This document shows, piece by piece, positions 12,337 to 23,526 of a stretch of DNA of 64,000 nt (the stretch's first letter is position 1; each line of letters starts with the position of its first letter). The stretch spans positions 204,704,864 to 204,768,863 of the forward strand of contig NC_081409.1 in assembly GCF_030272615.1 (NCBI RefSeq), given 5' to 3'. The notes beneath the pieces are model-generated. The model had not been told where the DNA came from and did no database searches. It worked only from the letters and a program-made list of their open reading frames with translations. Source of the DNA: Cryptomeria japonica (taxonomy: Eukaryota > Streptophyta > Pinopsida > Cupressales > Cupressaceae). A program made the position numbers and the translations under genes.

Positions 12337-13144
12337 TGTTAGCATTATACACTCTAATGAGAATTGAAGGTGTTGTCATTGATGGCAACCTTGTGGAAAC
12401 CTTCAGGTTACCTTGTGGTATTCATTTGGTAAACCACCAACAGGCACTGACACCGGCAGGTACTTCATCGGTAACGACAACAATGCATACTGGCACCCTA
12501 GCCGACATGAACAAACTTTTATTTAATTTATTTAATTGTAAATATCTTTTGTAAAGCTGAAATGGTATATTGTAATAGACTCATATATGTATGAGATCCT
12601 GTAAATCATATTTGTGAGAAAAAAAGAGTAAGAGATAGTAGATAGGTAGAAGAGATGAGCGAATATTAAGGAAGATTTTGTATAAGGTTTATGGTTATAG
12701 TATGAGCTCAAACCGGTACTAAACCTGGCATAGAAGATGTTGAATTGTAGGAGTAAATTATATTGAATTCTCATATTCCATTTTGTAAGTCAATGAGACT
12801 TCCATTTTGTAGATTGAGTAGTGAGCTCTAGGCAGTTGGCCTTCCTGGATGTGCAGACACCACATTGTAAGTAATATCCATTCATTGGCTAGTGAGTGAA
12901 TATTGTGGGTGACAAATCCCATTGAGGTTTTTCCCACGTCAGGTTTCCTCATTAAACATCTTGTGTTATGGTGTGTTTTCTATGTTGTCTTTATTGTTCC
13001 TATTTACTGCATTATCTCTTATTTATCGATACATTGTTTTGGAATGCAAAATACTTAATAAGGTTAAATATTTTGTTAACCGGCTAGATACTAATTCACC
13101 CCCTCCCCCTCTCAGTATCTTTGGGACTGTCATTAATCCTAACA
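12337..13144 (+). repeat. 5' LTR of B
   Basis: It begins TGTTAGCATT and ends CCTAACA next to the primer-binding site. It shares with copia A the stretch around CCCAC and the C-rich run before the end. Confidence 0.88.
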
Positions 13145-13146
13145 AT

Positions 13147-13158
13147 TGGTATCAAAGC
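13147..13158 (+). other. Primer-binding site of B
   Basis: TGGTATCAAAGC is one base away from the usual plant copia site TGGTATCAGAGC. Confidence 0.85.
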
Positions 13159-13215
13159 TTGGTCCTCTATTTTCAAAAGTCTAACAGCTTGAGGAAGATT
13201 CTGACACTGGTACAG

Positions 13216-14319
13216 ATGGAGAACTTAAGAAAACAATTATAAGGAGCTCTTGTGGACTATGATGCAGAGAAGTTGAAGAATATCAAACTTGAAGATGATC
13301 TGAGGACTGCATAGGAATTCATTCAAGGACTTCAGGAGAATCTTATTATTGCTAGAAATAAAAGAAAAGAACTTCATGAGAAGATGCAAAGTGATGATGA
13401 TGAAAAGGAAATTCTTAATGATCTTGTGAACAAAATGAGGCAAGAAATGAGAAATGAAATGCAAGATATGACTATGAGATTTTGTAAAGACATTGAAGAT
13501 AAAAAGAAGAATGAAGATGACTTGACTAGGAGACTCAATGATGCTGGAAATAAAAATCTAAGACTCAGTCATGAAAATGATATGTTGAAGACATATCTGA
13601 TTCACATGCAACATGATAAAACTGAACTTATGAGACAAAAAGGAATTCTGGAAAATGAGTTCGCTACTGCAAATCAACATAAAGAGAAATTCAAGAAAAG
13701 TTAAGAAGAACTTGATAATATGCTGAAAAGTCAGAAACCTAATGGAGATACTAATGGACTTGGATTTGAAGTTGGAGAAAGTTCTGGTACTGCAAACAAT
13801 CATGATAACAGTAAACCGGTAAGACAACCTAATACTTACAAATTTAATGAGAAATGCTTTAACTGTAACAAGTATGGTCATAGAGCAAATCAGTGTAGAT
13901 CTAGAAACAATCAGAACATTAATGCACCCACCGGTCAATGTTCCAAATGCAACAAAATTGGTCATAATTCATAAAACTGCAGAATGAATGTGAGATGTCA
14001 TGTTTGTGGAAGATTTGGGCACTTATCTAATCAATTCATAACATAAACCGACATAGGATATGGAAAGGCTATTCAGAAGAATAATGTGACTTGTTATGCT
14101 TGTAACAAGATTGGACATATTGCAAAATTTTGTAGAAGCAAGACTTCATCAGCAACTAATAAAAGACCTAGTTTGAAAGTCAAAGAGAAAGTAGATGAAG
14201 TAAAGCAAGAATTTTCAAAATAGTGGATTAGAAAGAGAGATCAGAATGTTGGCGAGACTATTCCTTCACCGATAGAACAGAGTATTACTCCATCAGCAGG
14301 AGATTCTTCATCCAACTGA
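13216..14319 (+). pseudogene. Gag-like protein of B: coiled coil and four zinc knuckles
   Basis: Reading from the ATG at 13216, the first roughly 160 codons are rich in Glu, Lys, Asp and Leu in heptads (for example KEILNDLVNKMRQEMRNEM), which fits a coiled coil. Four zinc-knuckle motifs follow: CFNCNKYGHRANQC, CSKCNKIGHNS-stop-NC, CHVCGRFGHLSNQF (last Cys replaced by Phe) and CYACNKIGHIAKFC. Usual copia gags carry one knuckle, so four is unusual. I see no UBN2 capsid motif. In-frame stops (13240, 13309, 13702, 13972, 14044, 14221) show decay. The role is probably RNA binding and particle assembly, by inference from the knuckles. The frame ends at the TGA at 14317. Confidence 0.75.
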
Positions 14320-14473
14320 AAAAGTAACCCTTTGGGGGTATTGTAGCAAGTTGAATATCATGTAGTTTACCCTCGATTGATGGTGAGAAGATGGACTTCA
14401 TCTCTACCGATAGATGTGTTAAGTTTCACTTAACCGACGAGCATTTAATGCGGTTGTTGAAAGAAAAGACATT

Positions 14474-14480
14474 ATAAATC
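14474..14480 (+). promoter_or_regulatory. TATA-like box upstream of ORF2 of B
   Basis: TATAAAT lies about 145 bases before the ATG at 14624, in a 300-base spacer between gag and ORF2. It is followed by a pyrimidine-rich tract (TTTTCCCCCTTTTT). It may mean that ORF2 has its own promoter, separate from the LTR. Confidence 0.4.
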
Positions 14481-14623
14481 ATCGATTTTCCCCCTTTTTC
14501 GATTCACCGAGCATTCAAACTTTCAGAGAGCGTGAAATCTGAGAGAAGGTATCCAAGGCGAATAAGTGAAGCGATTTCTTTCAAGTGCTCAACCTTTATC
14601 AAGCAGCTTAAGGTATTTCTCAA

Positions 14624-17600
14624 ATGGCTTCCTCTTATGCTCCCGAATTTATTGCAAACCCTACTGTTGTGGAAGTTGTAAAACGCCCTAGGCTCACTTT
14701 CAAAATTATTCCCGAGATAGCTAAGCAAGATGATTCCATAGGTGCATTTTCAAAAATTCATAAAGGTGTTGCTTATGCAGAAGACCCTAGAATTTATATT
14801 TACTGCAATATTAAGGAATTAGGTTCTGAGGAAGTGTTAAATATGTGTAGAACTGTTATCTATGATGAAAATGGCAATGTCAAGCCTGAACACAAGATAA
14901 TTAAGACCTTAGGTTTTATGGAAATCTTGGACATCCCTGAATTTCCTAAGGAGGTAGTGAGAATTGTCCTTAGCAGGGTACATGGAGAATTTCTTTGGTT
15001 AGATTCAGTTTGCAAACTTACCAAGGAAGCAACTAGGGCAGTGACATGTTTACCCTCCACCGGTAGTAGGCCAAGCAAGACAAAGAAGGTACCTAAAAAC
15101 ACAATCATGACCTTAACTTGAGCACCATCTGATAGTAGATCTCTGAGAGTAAATGACATCAAGGATATCAATGTCAGATTCATAAGTATGATTTTAGGAT
15201 ACAAGACCACACATGCAAACCGACTTAATTTAGTTTCTAGTCTTTGCATCAAAAGTGCTTATGATATGGTAAATAATGATGCAAAAATAGATGTGTGTGA
15301 GTGGCTAAGGATGAATTGATAGACAACCTGAAAAAGATAAAAGGTGATAAGAAAGGAACATTCTGTTCTGGCAATCTTTTGGTATGTCTTATGTTGTATT
15401 TCTCAAAACAAGTTCCCGGTATTGGACAAAAAGATTTTGGATATGACATATCGGTAGGAAAACAATTTTAAGAAGCCTTCACCGGCATGGGTACTGATAA
15501 GGAAAACAATATAACTGAGTATTTGAAACCCTTCCAAGTGAAAATGAAAACCAGAGAGATACTACCACAAAGTATAGTAGACAAATATAACAAAGAAATA
15601 TGTTTTGTGATTAAAAAGGATGAAATATGGATGGAAGTAGTTCTTCCTAGAACTGTATGGGTAACTGAAATGGGGTATGATGCAGATGTGAATATTATTG
15701 AAACTTATGCTAAAGCCCTGTTAGAAGCACCTAGAGAACCCACATAATTTTTTTTTGGTAATGCTGAAATAATTGAAGTGGTGTACAGACAATGAAACAG
15801 AGAAAGAAAAGAGAAAAGTACATAAGGAGTGCAACAAAACAAGTAAAGGAAATCAAAGAAAACATCTAGAACATTACTGGAATAAAGGAAAGTAAACTAG
15901 AAGGATTACAACTGGAGGCACATATCTCACCGATTGGTACATCATCTGACAGTGAAATACCTGTTGAGTTAAAGAGAGTTGATAGGAAGAGAAAACCCTC
16001 ACCGGTACCCTCTCCTTCACCCAAGAAAACAAGAAAGAAACAACAGGCGGTAAGACAACCGGCAAAGAAGTTGACACCAAAGAAGAAACAAAAACAGGTT
16101 ATAACACCTCTGGATAATTTACTGAGTGAAATCACTGATGACGGCAACTTAACAAATGTGAGCAAACTGTATAATACATTCACTGATTCTGAGAAGGAAA
16201 GTATTGAGAACAACATAATTATACATCTGGACATTTACAAGAAAGTGTTAATTGAAGTTGTAGATGATTTGCCAAATGAATTGTATAGAAGGTTAGATGC
16301 AAAAAGGATTTCAGTTATGGAGTTAGATAAGAAACTTAAGATTGAAAAACTTCTAGCTCTACATCCAGTTAACTCTAAAGAGGAGATTGATGAACTAATT
16401 AGTGAAGCTAATAGATCAGTTTTTGCAAGTGGTCACCAACATGTGAGCTTAATGGCAGGAAGAGTCAATGAAATTGCAGAGGAAACAACTAATAAATGGG
16501 ATTATCTTTTTTGTAGAGAAGGAAAAATAGGAAGAATTAAATAGACCTAAGAAAACTTTCAAAGTATATCAGAAGGACAGAGACAAAGGAAAATAAATTG
16601 GTGGAATACCCAACATCAAAATAACTAACAACCTACCACTACCCTTGGTCACTACATAGGTAAATACTAAGGACATACCAGCTACTGAAAATATAGACAC
16701 AAGACATGAGGACACTAACCCTGAATCAGAAATTTTATTCACCATGAATATTGATACTCAGGAAGTGAACATTTTTATGGACAAGGACAACATTGAGGTA
16801 AAGAAAGATATTGCTAATACTGAAAAACATTGTTGAGCAACCGACAGAAAATGGTGAGGTTGAAACACAAATAGAGCATTCAGAGCAACCTTTGGACCGT
16901 GGAATGAATACTAGAAGTCTTGATGTTGGCACTGAGAAACCTATAGAGATAGTGACAGAGATACCAGTAGCAGATAACATAGAGAACCGACAGATACACA
17001 GGTAAATATTGAGATAGTACAACCGGTAATCACTGAGAAACCCAAACCATTGCTAGTTGAAATGTAAACTTAGACTGATCCACCAGAGGTCGATACAAGC
17101 AAATTGGTTACTAGTACTGCAAGCACTGAGCTAGTAAAGGCAGTTGGTCAAACATTTGGTACTTCACTAAGTGAATTCAGACCTATAAATGTGACAGAGG
17201 TACTTCTAGACTCAATCAAGAAGATAACTGACTGTAATGCATTGGCCTATAAGGCGATTGATGATACTATACCCATTCTTAAAATGATTACACCAAAATG
17301 CAATATAGATCATGTAAAGGATTCTTTAAGTCAGTTAGACACATTGTCTAAATTCATTGTTGAAATGTAAAAACAGTTGACAAAATAAATGAGGAAACAT
17401 TCAAAGAGAAAATGGAAAAAGAAAAATTCTTTGAGGAAACAATAAGGATGTGCACTGAACACATTAACACACTTTTACCGGCATTGAATACAACAATTTT
17501 AGAGTATAAGGAACTATACAGGGATACATGCAAGCCACAACTGTTGACACAAGACATTGAAAAGGAAATAAGCAGAGTACAAAAAGAGATAGATGATATA

Positions 17601-17891
17601 GCTGATAACATCATTGGTTCATCCAAACCTATATCAGTTATTGAGAAAGAGATAGTAGGATTTGAGGAAAAGTTGGAGAAACTAGAGAAAGAAAAAGCAA
17701 GGATCAAGGCAAATGCTAGAGAGCTTAAGTACAAACTTAGTCCTAAACTGGATAACCTTATCTCTCTAAGAAAAGAGATCTTTGAGGCATTAATTCAAGG
17801 GAAAAGGTCACTGGAAGAGCATATGCATCATCTGACTGACACAATCCAAAGAACTAAGGCAACCATGAAGGACAACAACAGATTCATATAG
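14624..17891 (+). pseudogene. ORF2 of B: large unrecognised protein with coiled-coil tail
   Basis: I do not recognise the family with certainty. Starting at the ATG at 14624, open segments 14624-15121, 15487-15747, 16071-16544, 16811-17005, 17104-17370 and 17412-17891 follow each other in changing frames, suggesting one broken ORF of about 1050 codons. The N-terminal part holds VHGEFLWLDSVCKLTKEAT, ending in VTCLPSTG; this pattern resembles the core of plant mobile domain proteins. A basic, proline-rich stretch (about 16000-16090) separates it from helical segments. The last segment is strongly heptad-like (EKLEKLEKEKARIKANAREL). The order of parts matches the gene remnant in element F. Confidence 0.6.
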
Positions 17892-18129
17892 AGTTTAAAC
17901 TTGGTTTTGGCTGACATATTTCAGATTGTAACCAACCTTTTACAAAATTCAAGGTGAAATTTTGCACTCATTTGACAATTTTTGACAACCTTTGTCATTG
18001 ATGTCAAAGGGGGAGTAGTGGACAGAGAAAAATGGCTAATCAAAGGAGATCATTTGCTCAGGGGGAGCACACATTTTTGGTAAATGTTTGGAACAGATTT
18101 TGGATTTTTTTCATGAGTGTTGCCATCAA

Positions 18130-18145
18130 TGCCAAAGGGAGAGAT
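18130..18145 (+). other. Polypurine tract of B
   Basis: GCCAAAGGGAGAGAT directly precedes the 3' LTR. Similar tracts lie upstream near 17998-18016 (GATGTCAAAGGGGGAG) and 18058-18068 (CAGGGGGAGCA). Confidence 0.75.
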
Positions 18146-18918
18146 TATTGGCATTATACACTCTAATGAGAATTGAAGGTGTTGTCATTGATGGCAACCT
18201 TATGGCATTCATATGGTAAACCACCGACAGGCACTTCATCGACAGTGGCAACAATGCATACCGACACCCTAGTCGACAGGAACAAACTTTTGTTTATTGT
18301 ATTTAATTGTAAATATCTTTTGTAAAGCTGACATGGTATATTGTAATAGACTCATATATGTCTGAGATCTTGTAAATCATATTTGTGATAAAAAAGAGTA
18401 AGAGACAGGAGATAGGTAGAAGAGATGAGCAAATATTAAGGAAGATTTTGTATAAGGTTTATGGTTATAGTATGAGCTTAAACCGGTACTGAACCTGGTA
18501 TAGCAGATGCTGAATTGTAGTAGTACATTATATTGAATTCTCATAATCTATTTTGTAAGTCAGTGAGACTTCCATTTTGTAGATTGAGCAATGAGCTCTA
18601 GGCAGCTGGCCTTCCTGCAAGTGAAGGCACCACATTGTAAGTAATATCCATTCATTGGCCAATGAGTGAATATTGCAGGTCACAAATCCCACCGAGGTTT
18701 TTCCCACACCGAGTTTCCTTGTTAAACATCTTGTGTTATGGTGTATTTTCTATGTAATTGTCTTTATTGTTCCTATTTACTGAATTAGCTCTTATTTACT
18801 AGTACACTATTTTGGAATGCAAAATTCTTAATAAGGTTAAATATTTTGTTAACCAGTTAGATACTGATTCACCCCCCCCCCCCTCTCAATATCTTTGGGA
18901 CTTTCATTAGGCCTAACA
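18146..18918 (+). repeat. 3' LTR of B
   Basis: It matches 12337-13144 apart from scattered substitutions and a short deletion, and it ends GCCTAACA. The first bases TATTGG differ from TGTTAG of the 5' copy, so the terminal TG has mutated to TA. Confidence 0.87.
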
Positions 18919-18923
18919 AGGCC

Positions 18924-19725
18924 TGAGTTGAATGAATAAAGCCTTTATCCAATGAATAATGCCTTTATCCAATGGACAAACTCTTGTGCAAGAGTTAGTG
19001 GGGATAACCATGGTCAAAGCAATGAATGCTTGAAGAGACCCATGAGTTAAATGGGAGTTGAAGTAGAGGGAAAGTCTCTAACCATGTGGGTGAGTTGAGT
19101 TAACCATTAATGGTTATGTAAGAGACATAAATGGTTATGTAAGAACCATTAATGGTTTGGAAGACTTTAGGGGTTAACTTGTTGAAAACATAAAGCCTTT
19201 AATGCATTTCAAAGACTTTGAGGCTTTGGGAAGTGACTCCAAGTTGCATAGGAATGTGACAATAATTAGGGAGGGTGATTAGGCTAATTAGGAATGGTTT
19301 AGAATATTCTAGAATGGGTTAGAAGAGTCTAGAATGGGTTAGAAGAGTCTAGTGGGTTTGGTGGGCGAGAGAAAATAAGATTTTAATTAAAATAAAATTC
19401 ATTATTTCAACCAAATAGGTGCAACTTGCATTTGTAGGAGAATGCAAGTGGGGGGGTAGTTTAGGGATTTAAATAAATGTTTATTTATTTATTTAAGTGA
19501 GGAAAGGAGGTTAAATTAAATAAGTGTGTTTTATTCATTTAATTGATTTGGAGTGTGGCTTGATGAATTAATTTAAATAAATTGAATAATTTATTTAGTT
19601 AATAGAAGAAGAGGTTGAGGATGAATTAATTAAATATTAATTTAATTAACTGATTATTGATGGTTAACTAATCAAATAAATAGTAAATATTCATTTAATT
19701 AAGTGGACAGAATTATGTGACTACA
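18924..19725 (-). repeat. 5' LTR of E, right piece
   Basis: This continues the E LTR after element B. It aligns with 43085-43851 of element D through the segments around AACTCTTGTGCAA, GTCTCTAACCATGT and TAACCATTAATGGTT, then through AT-rich repeats of TTAATTAAAT type. The edge near CTACA at 19725 is approximate. Confidence 0.65.
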
Positions 19726-20213
19726 CATACATGACAATTTCTATAGCAACATAATATCCAATTCGTCTAAAACTCATTTATTTTTATTTACCATTTTTTA
19801 GACTAGAGGAATTGGGTAGCCACCCTATAAACAAAAGTGTGTTGGTAAACTTTTTAACATGAGCACTAATGTTAGCGCGACACATCCTCAAGTACCACAT
19901 GGGCTAGGGAGAAACTGAACCTCGTGACCTTTTGCTTTACCATAGGAAGCTCTCACTAATCAAGCCAAGCTCCTAGACCTCAATTTACCATTTTAAAGCA
20001 ACATATATGCATACATATTTTAAAGGCTTGAAATTTACCTACCTATCATTTTTTTTATCCATTTGTTGACACCCTATCTTTGTGACTTAATCTCATTCTA
20101 GGAAGTGGAGTAGCAATTTTGAGACTTAACACTATTGTTGATGATCTATGTAAAAAATCTAATGATAAATACTCCCTCCTATTGGTGTTGCATTAGTTTT
20201 TCAAATTTTTAAT
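19726..20213. other. Spacer between E and C, with SINE-like segment
   Basis: No coding sequence is seen. It holds the SINE-like stretch described separately, and TTAAT at 20209-20213, the left target duplication of element C. Confidence 0.6.
19805..19980 (-). repeat. tRNA-derived SINE-like segment
   Basis: On the minus strand the head reads GGTCTAGGAGCTTGGC, then a box-A-like TGGCTTGATTAGTG (19954-19967) and, 32 bases further on, a box-B-like GGTTCAGTTTC (19911-19921). This spacing suits an internal RNA polymerase III promoter. The remainder resembles a SINE body. No clear A-tail or target duplication is seen, so the right and left edges are approximate. Confidence 0.42.
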
Positions 20214-21839
20214 TGTGTGGGGGAAAAAGTGACACTAAGCAAACATGCCCTAATCTCACTTTCAACCACACACTTGTGGAATACGAAAGAGCCTAGAGGT
20301 ATCACACAATTGGCTACTTCTTTTTGTGGAAGAGAGAGCCATGGGCTACCTATTAGGATTTCTATTCCTTTGTTGTAATTGAAAGATAAAATGATGCAAG
20401 TTCAATTCCTAACCCAAAGTGCAAGTATGAACTAATAACAAGATTGCAGAATTGAACTTAAACAATGGAAAGCTGTAAACACAAGGACAAAACAAGAATT
20501 CAAATGCGTACCCGGAGTTAAAATCTGACTGAAAATGTTCGGGACGGGGGCGCGGGCGCCACTGTCCTGATTCTGCCCCTGAAACTGCTCCGGAAACTGT
20601 TGTTTTGCAAAGTTGTCAAAAATGCTGAAAACTGCTGTCAGAAGGACCAGGGCGCCCAGCGCCCCTGTCTTGGCAGGACTAGGGCACCCCATGCCCCTGT
20701 CCTGGTCTTTTGCTCTGAGATTTGGTGTGAAGTTCGGTCTCCGTCTGCTTCTTCCGGATCTGTAACCTGCGGCGTCGTCCGAGTCCCGAAACCTGAACTT
20801 ATATCTGAAAAGGTGTTTGGGCGGCTATATAGGGTTTTGCCTTAGTCAAACCCCCTCTTCGGTGATTTCCACCTCCACGAATAGCCAAGTTGTATTGTAA
20901 AATGTATTGTGTGTGCAGACCTAGTGTGTGTGCAAGGTCCTTAAATGCAAGTAAGCAAACTAGAGCAACCTAGAAAGTAAACCCTAATTGCTTGTAAATG
21001 ATAATGTAAATGCTCTAAATCAAGATGCAAAGTGATCTAAAGCATGAATAAAGGATATATTGAAGCTTATGCAAAGACATGAAAACAACATGAAATCATA
21101 CCCAACCCTCAAGGGAGGAGTACAAGCCAATCTTCAGTCGGTAATCTCCTATTGTTCTTCAATGTCTTCCAAGCCCTAAATGAATGAAATTGATGAATGC
21201 TTGATGGATGGATGTTGAATGTTATTGAAGTCTTCAAAGATCTGCTCTTTCGCTGCATAGAAGGTCCTTGAAAGCCAAAATTCGGATCCTTTCAAATGAA
21301 GAAAGGGAGCTCTTATATATGAAACTCTAGGTCTTAATTTCGACTTTTGGCCGACCTAGAGATTGAATATCCCGCCAATTTCTTGGGGTTAAGCTTTATT
21401 TTATGATTGGGTCGTGCTCCTAAAATTTTGAGAAAAATGTTCGGGACCATGTGCACGCCGGGCGCCATGGTCCCGACAACTTTTCACCAAATTTTCAGGG
21501 CCATCGGATATGATGATTTTAGAGAGAATCCCGAAGTTATAGCTGATTTTGAGATGTTTTGACCCCCGAAATCAAGCCCCCAAGTTCAAAATAGGACCTA
21601 ATTAGGGTTTTTGATTAAATGATGTATTGGAAGAATAAAATGAAAGGGGCACACTTTAATGAAAGGGCCCAACTTTATGATGTGGGAGATGATGAAATAG
21701 AACCTTAGACCTAATTAATTTGACTAATTAAGTGCTAAAGAGGAAATGCAATGCAAAATGCAAAATGCGCCAAGGTGGGTGCTAAACTAGGTGTGAAATT
21801 GTACCACCCTAGCAAGTGCATACAATTTACGACGCTACA
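20214..21839 (-). repeat. 3' LTR of C (left copy)
   Basis: It begins TGTGTGGGGGAAAA and ends GACGCTACA. Just beyond it the plus strand reads TTTAGCCCCCACTTTAG, that is, the minus-strand polypurine tract AGTGGGGGCTAAA. The short ORFs in the two LTRs are not genes. Confidence 0.93.
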
Positions 21840-23526
21840 TTTAGCCCCCACTTTAGTGGTCATATGAACACTACATGCATATGCAAGCTAAAGTACAAAA
21901 AAGTAAACATTATTTGAAAAAGGATATATCCATAAGTCTGTCGAACGAAGCCCCCAACGGTATCTGCAGTACACAGTTAGGAACCGCACCCTACAAAACA
22001 CACGTTAGATCACAAAATCACCTAATGCTTACTAAGGAAGGTGATGAAAATTCAAGGGTAGCTATATGCCCCCCCCTGTTTCGGCTTGCTAATTTTAGTG
22101 AGTTGAAACAGGGTATCATGTTTACCACTTCGAATTGTTAAAGAATATTGATGACAAATGCTCACAAGAAGATTTGATATGAGATCAGAAACTAATGGAG
22201 AATCATTTGGTAAGAAAGAGGACTAAATCTCAATTCCAACACAACAAAGAGTGTGAAGATTTGAGAGTTCTCTAACACAAGATGAAGGATGTAAATGGAA
22301 ACAAAATGCAAAGAGAAAGAAAGGAAAAAAGCATGAATACACACATTGGTGATCCATGAGAAGAATAGTGAGAGAGAAAACATGGACTTCTCGCCCCTAG
22401 ATCTTGTCTAGGTGATCCATGGGAAAAAGGACATGGAAAACTAGCCCCTAGAGTCTGTCTAGGTGATCCATGTAAGGGAGGAGAGTGAGAAAGTCTAGCC
22501 TTATGCCGCTAGTTCCACTCAACCTCGTGCATGTGTGTGTAAGGGAGGTTAGAAGCACCTCATAGGAGTCTATGCCTGAGTATGCTACAACCTGTATATG
22601 TATAGTACAAAAGTGTGACATCTCGCTCTAAGAGTCTTTGCTCTGGTTCCGAGAATAATCACCTTGCATAAAAGAAAAAAATGGAGACATCTCGCTCTAA
22701 GAGTCTGTGCTCTGGTTCCGAGAATGACCCATTGCTCAAAAAGTGTAATGTTTATGTCATAAGCAAAGTAGAACAAGGATACCTACCTTCATCACAAAAG
22801 AAGATACCCCAAAAATGCAACAATGTCATAGATCCAAGCAAGAGAGTTTTGTACTCTTTAAGCAAGGATAAGATAGTTGAAAAGGGATATCTTGTAGTAT
22901 GTGTAAAGGAGATCCTTAGAGGAGAAGAGATCTTTGTACAAAAGACACCTATCCTCGAGAGGAATTGTGTTAGACAAATATAACATCTTCTAGAATAAGA
23001 CAAAGAAGAGAATAAGAATGCAATACTTTCTTTCGCGAGGTGAAAGTGATTCTTAATGAAGGATGACGCTCTTTTTAACCCAATTGGGAGAGTGAATTCA
23101 TTATGGATGTATTTTACCAAGTGAAAAAGAGGTCGTAGTCAAGGACTTACACCTCTTGTAAGAGAGAATCCTTTGAACAAACGACAACAAATGCGTACCA
23201 GGCATAACATCAAGTAATAAAGTCCACACCATCCACAAAATAGGAAAAAGTGGATCCTTAGATAAAAATAAGGAAAGATCATTGCCTCCCAAGGATAAGG
23301 ACAATGAGAAGGACTTACACAATCTTCTAGGGAGAGACTTGGACATAAGCAAAAGAAGAGATGTATGAAATCACTCTTGTCCCCATAGGAACAAGAAAAT
23401 TAGGCTATTATGTTGCTTCAAAAAATATGATTGCACTTGAAATTGTACCATCATGAATGACAATGAGCCCCCAGTAAATGAGCTACCAATGTCACATAAT
23501 GATGAGCAACATAATAGCCATTAATG
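21840..23526 (-). other. 3' non-coding region of C
   Basis: No convincing gene is seen. On the plus strand, the phrases GTCTAGGTGATCCATG (three copies, about 22405-22475) and TCTCGCTCTAAGAGTCTGTG (two copies, about 22620-22710) are repeated. The polypurine tract lies at its left edge (about 21840-21856). The region would be the 3' untranslated part of the C transcript and may hold packaging signals; that role is a guess. Confidence 0.6.

Larger units (their letters stand above)
12337..18918 (+). mobile_element. Element B: LTR retrotransposon without polymerase
   Basis: The element has LTRs of 808 and 773 bp, a methionine-tRNA-type primer-binding site and a polypurine tract. Its target duplication is AGGCT at 12332-12336 against AGGCC at 18919-18923. 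The interior (about 5 kb) codes for a coiled-coil, zinc-knuckle gag-like protein and a second large unrecognised protein. I find no protease, integrase, RT or RNase H motif in any frame. It is therefore a non-autonomous element of the gag-bearing type. LTR and zinc-knuckle style resemble copia A, so a copia relative is the likely helper. It sits in the LTR of gypsy E. Confidence 0.88.
10940..19725 (-). mobile_element. Gypsy element E, 5' end only, interrupted by B
   Basis: On the minus strand this is the 5' LTR and leader of a gypsy element whose body lies left of copia A, outside the window. The LTR pieces 11680-12336 and 18924-19725 join across element B and align by eye with the LTR of element D, including the CTCTATTTATA stretch and the runs around AAGCATTAAATGCTT and TAACCATTAATGG. 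The leader 10940-11679 shares short stretches with the leader of D near 63110-63180 (GGTTTTTGTGG and ACAAG-CTAA) and carries the same kind of GCGCTA array. No coding sequence of E is visible. Confidence 0.72.

Noticed and set aside
19905-19980. Functional tRNA gene on the minus strand
   Set aside because: Box-like motifs are present, but no closed cloverleaf with a plausible anticodon arm can be drawn; SINE-like is the better reading.
20432-20845. ORFs in the LTR of C, repeated at 27209-27439
   Set aside because: They lie in non-coding LTR sequence, overlap on opposite strands and show no domain; their duplication only reflects the two LTR copies.
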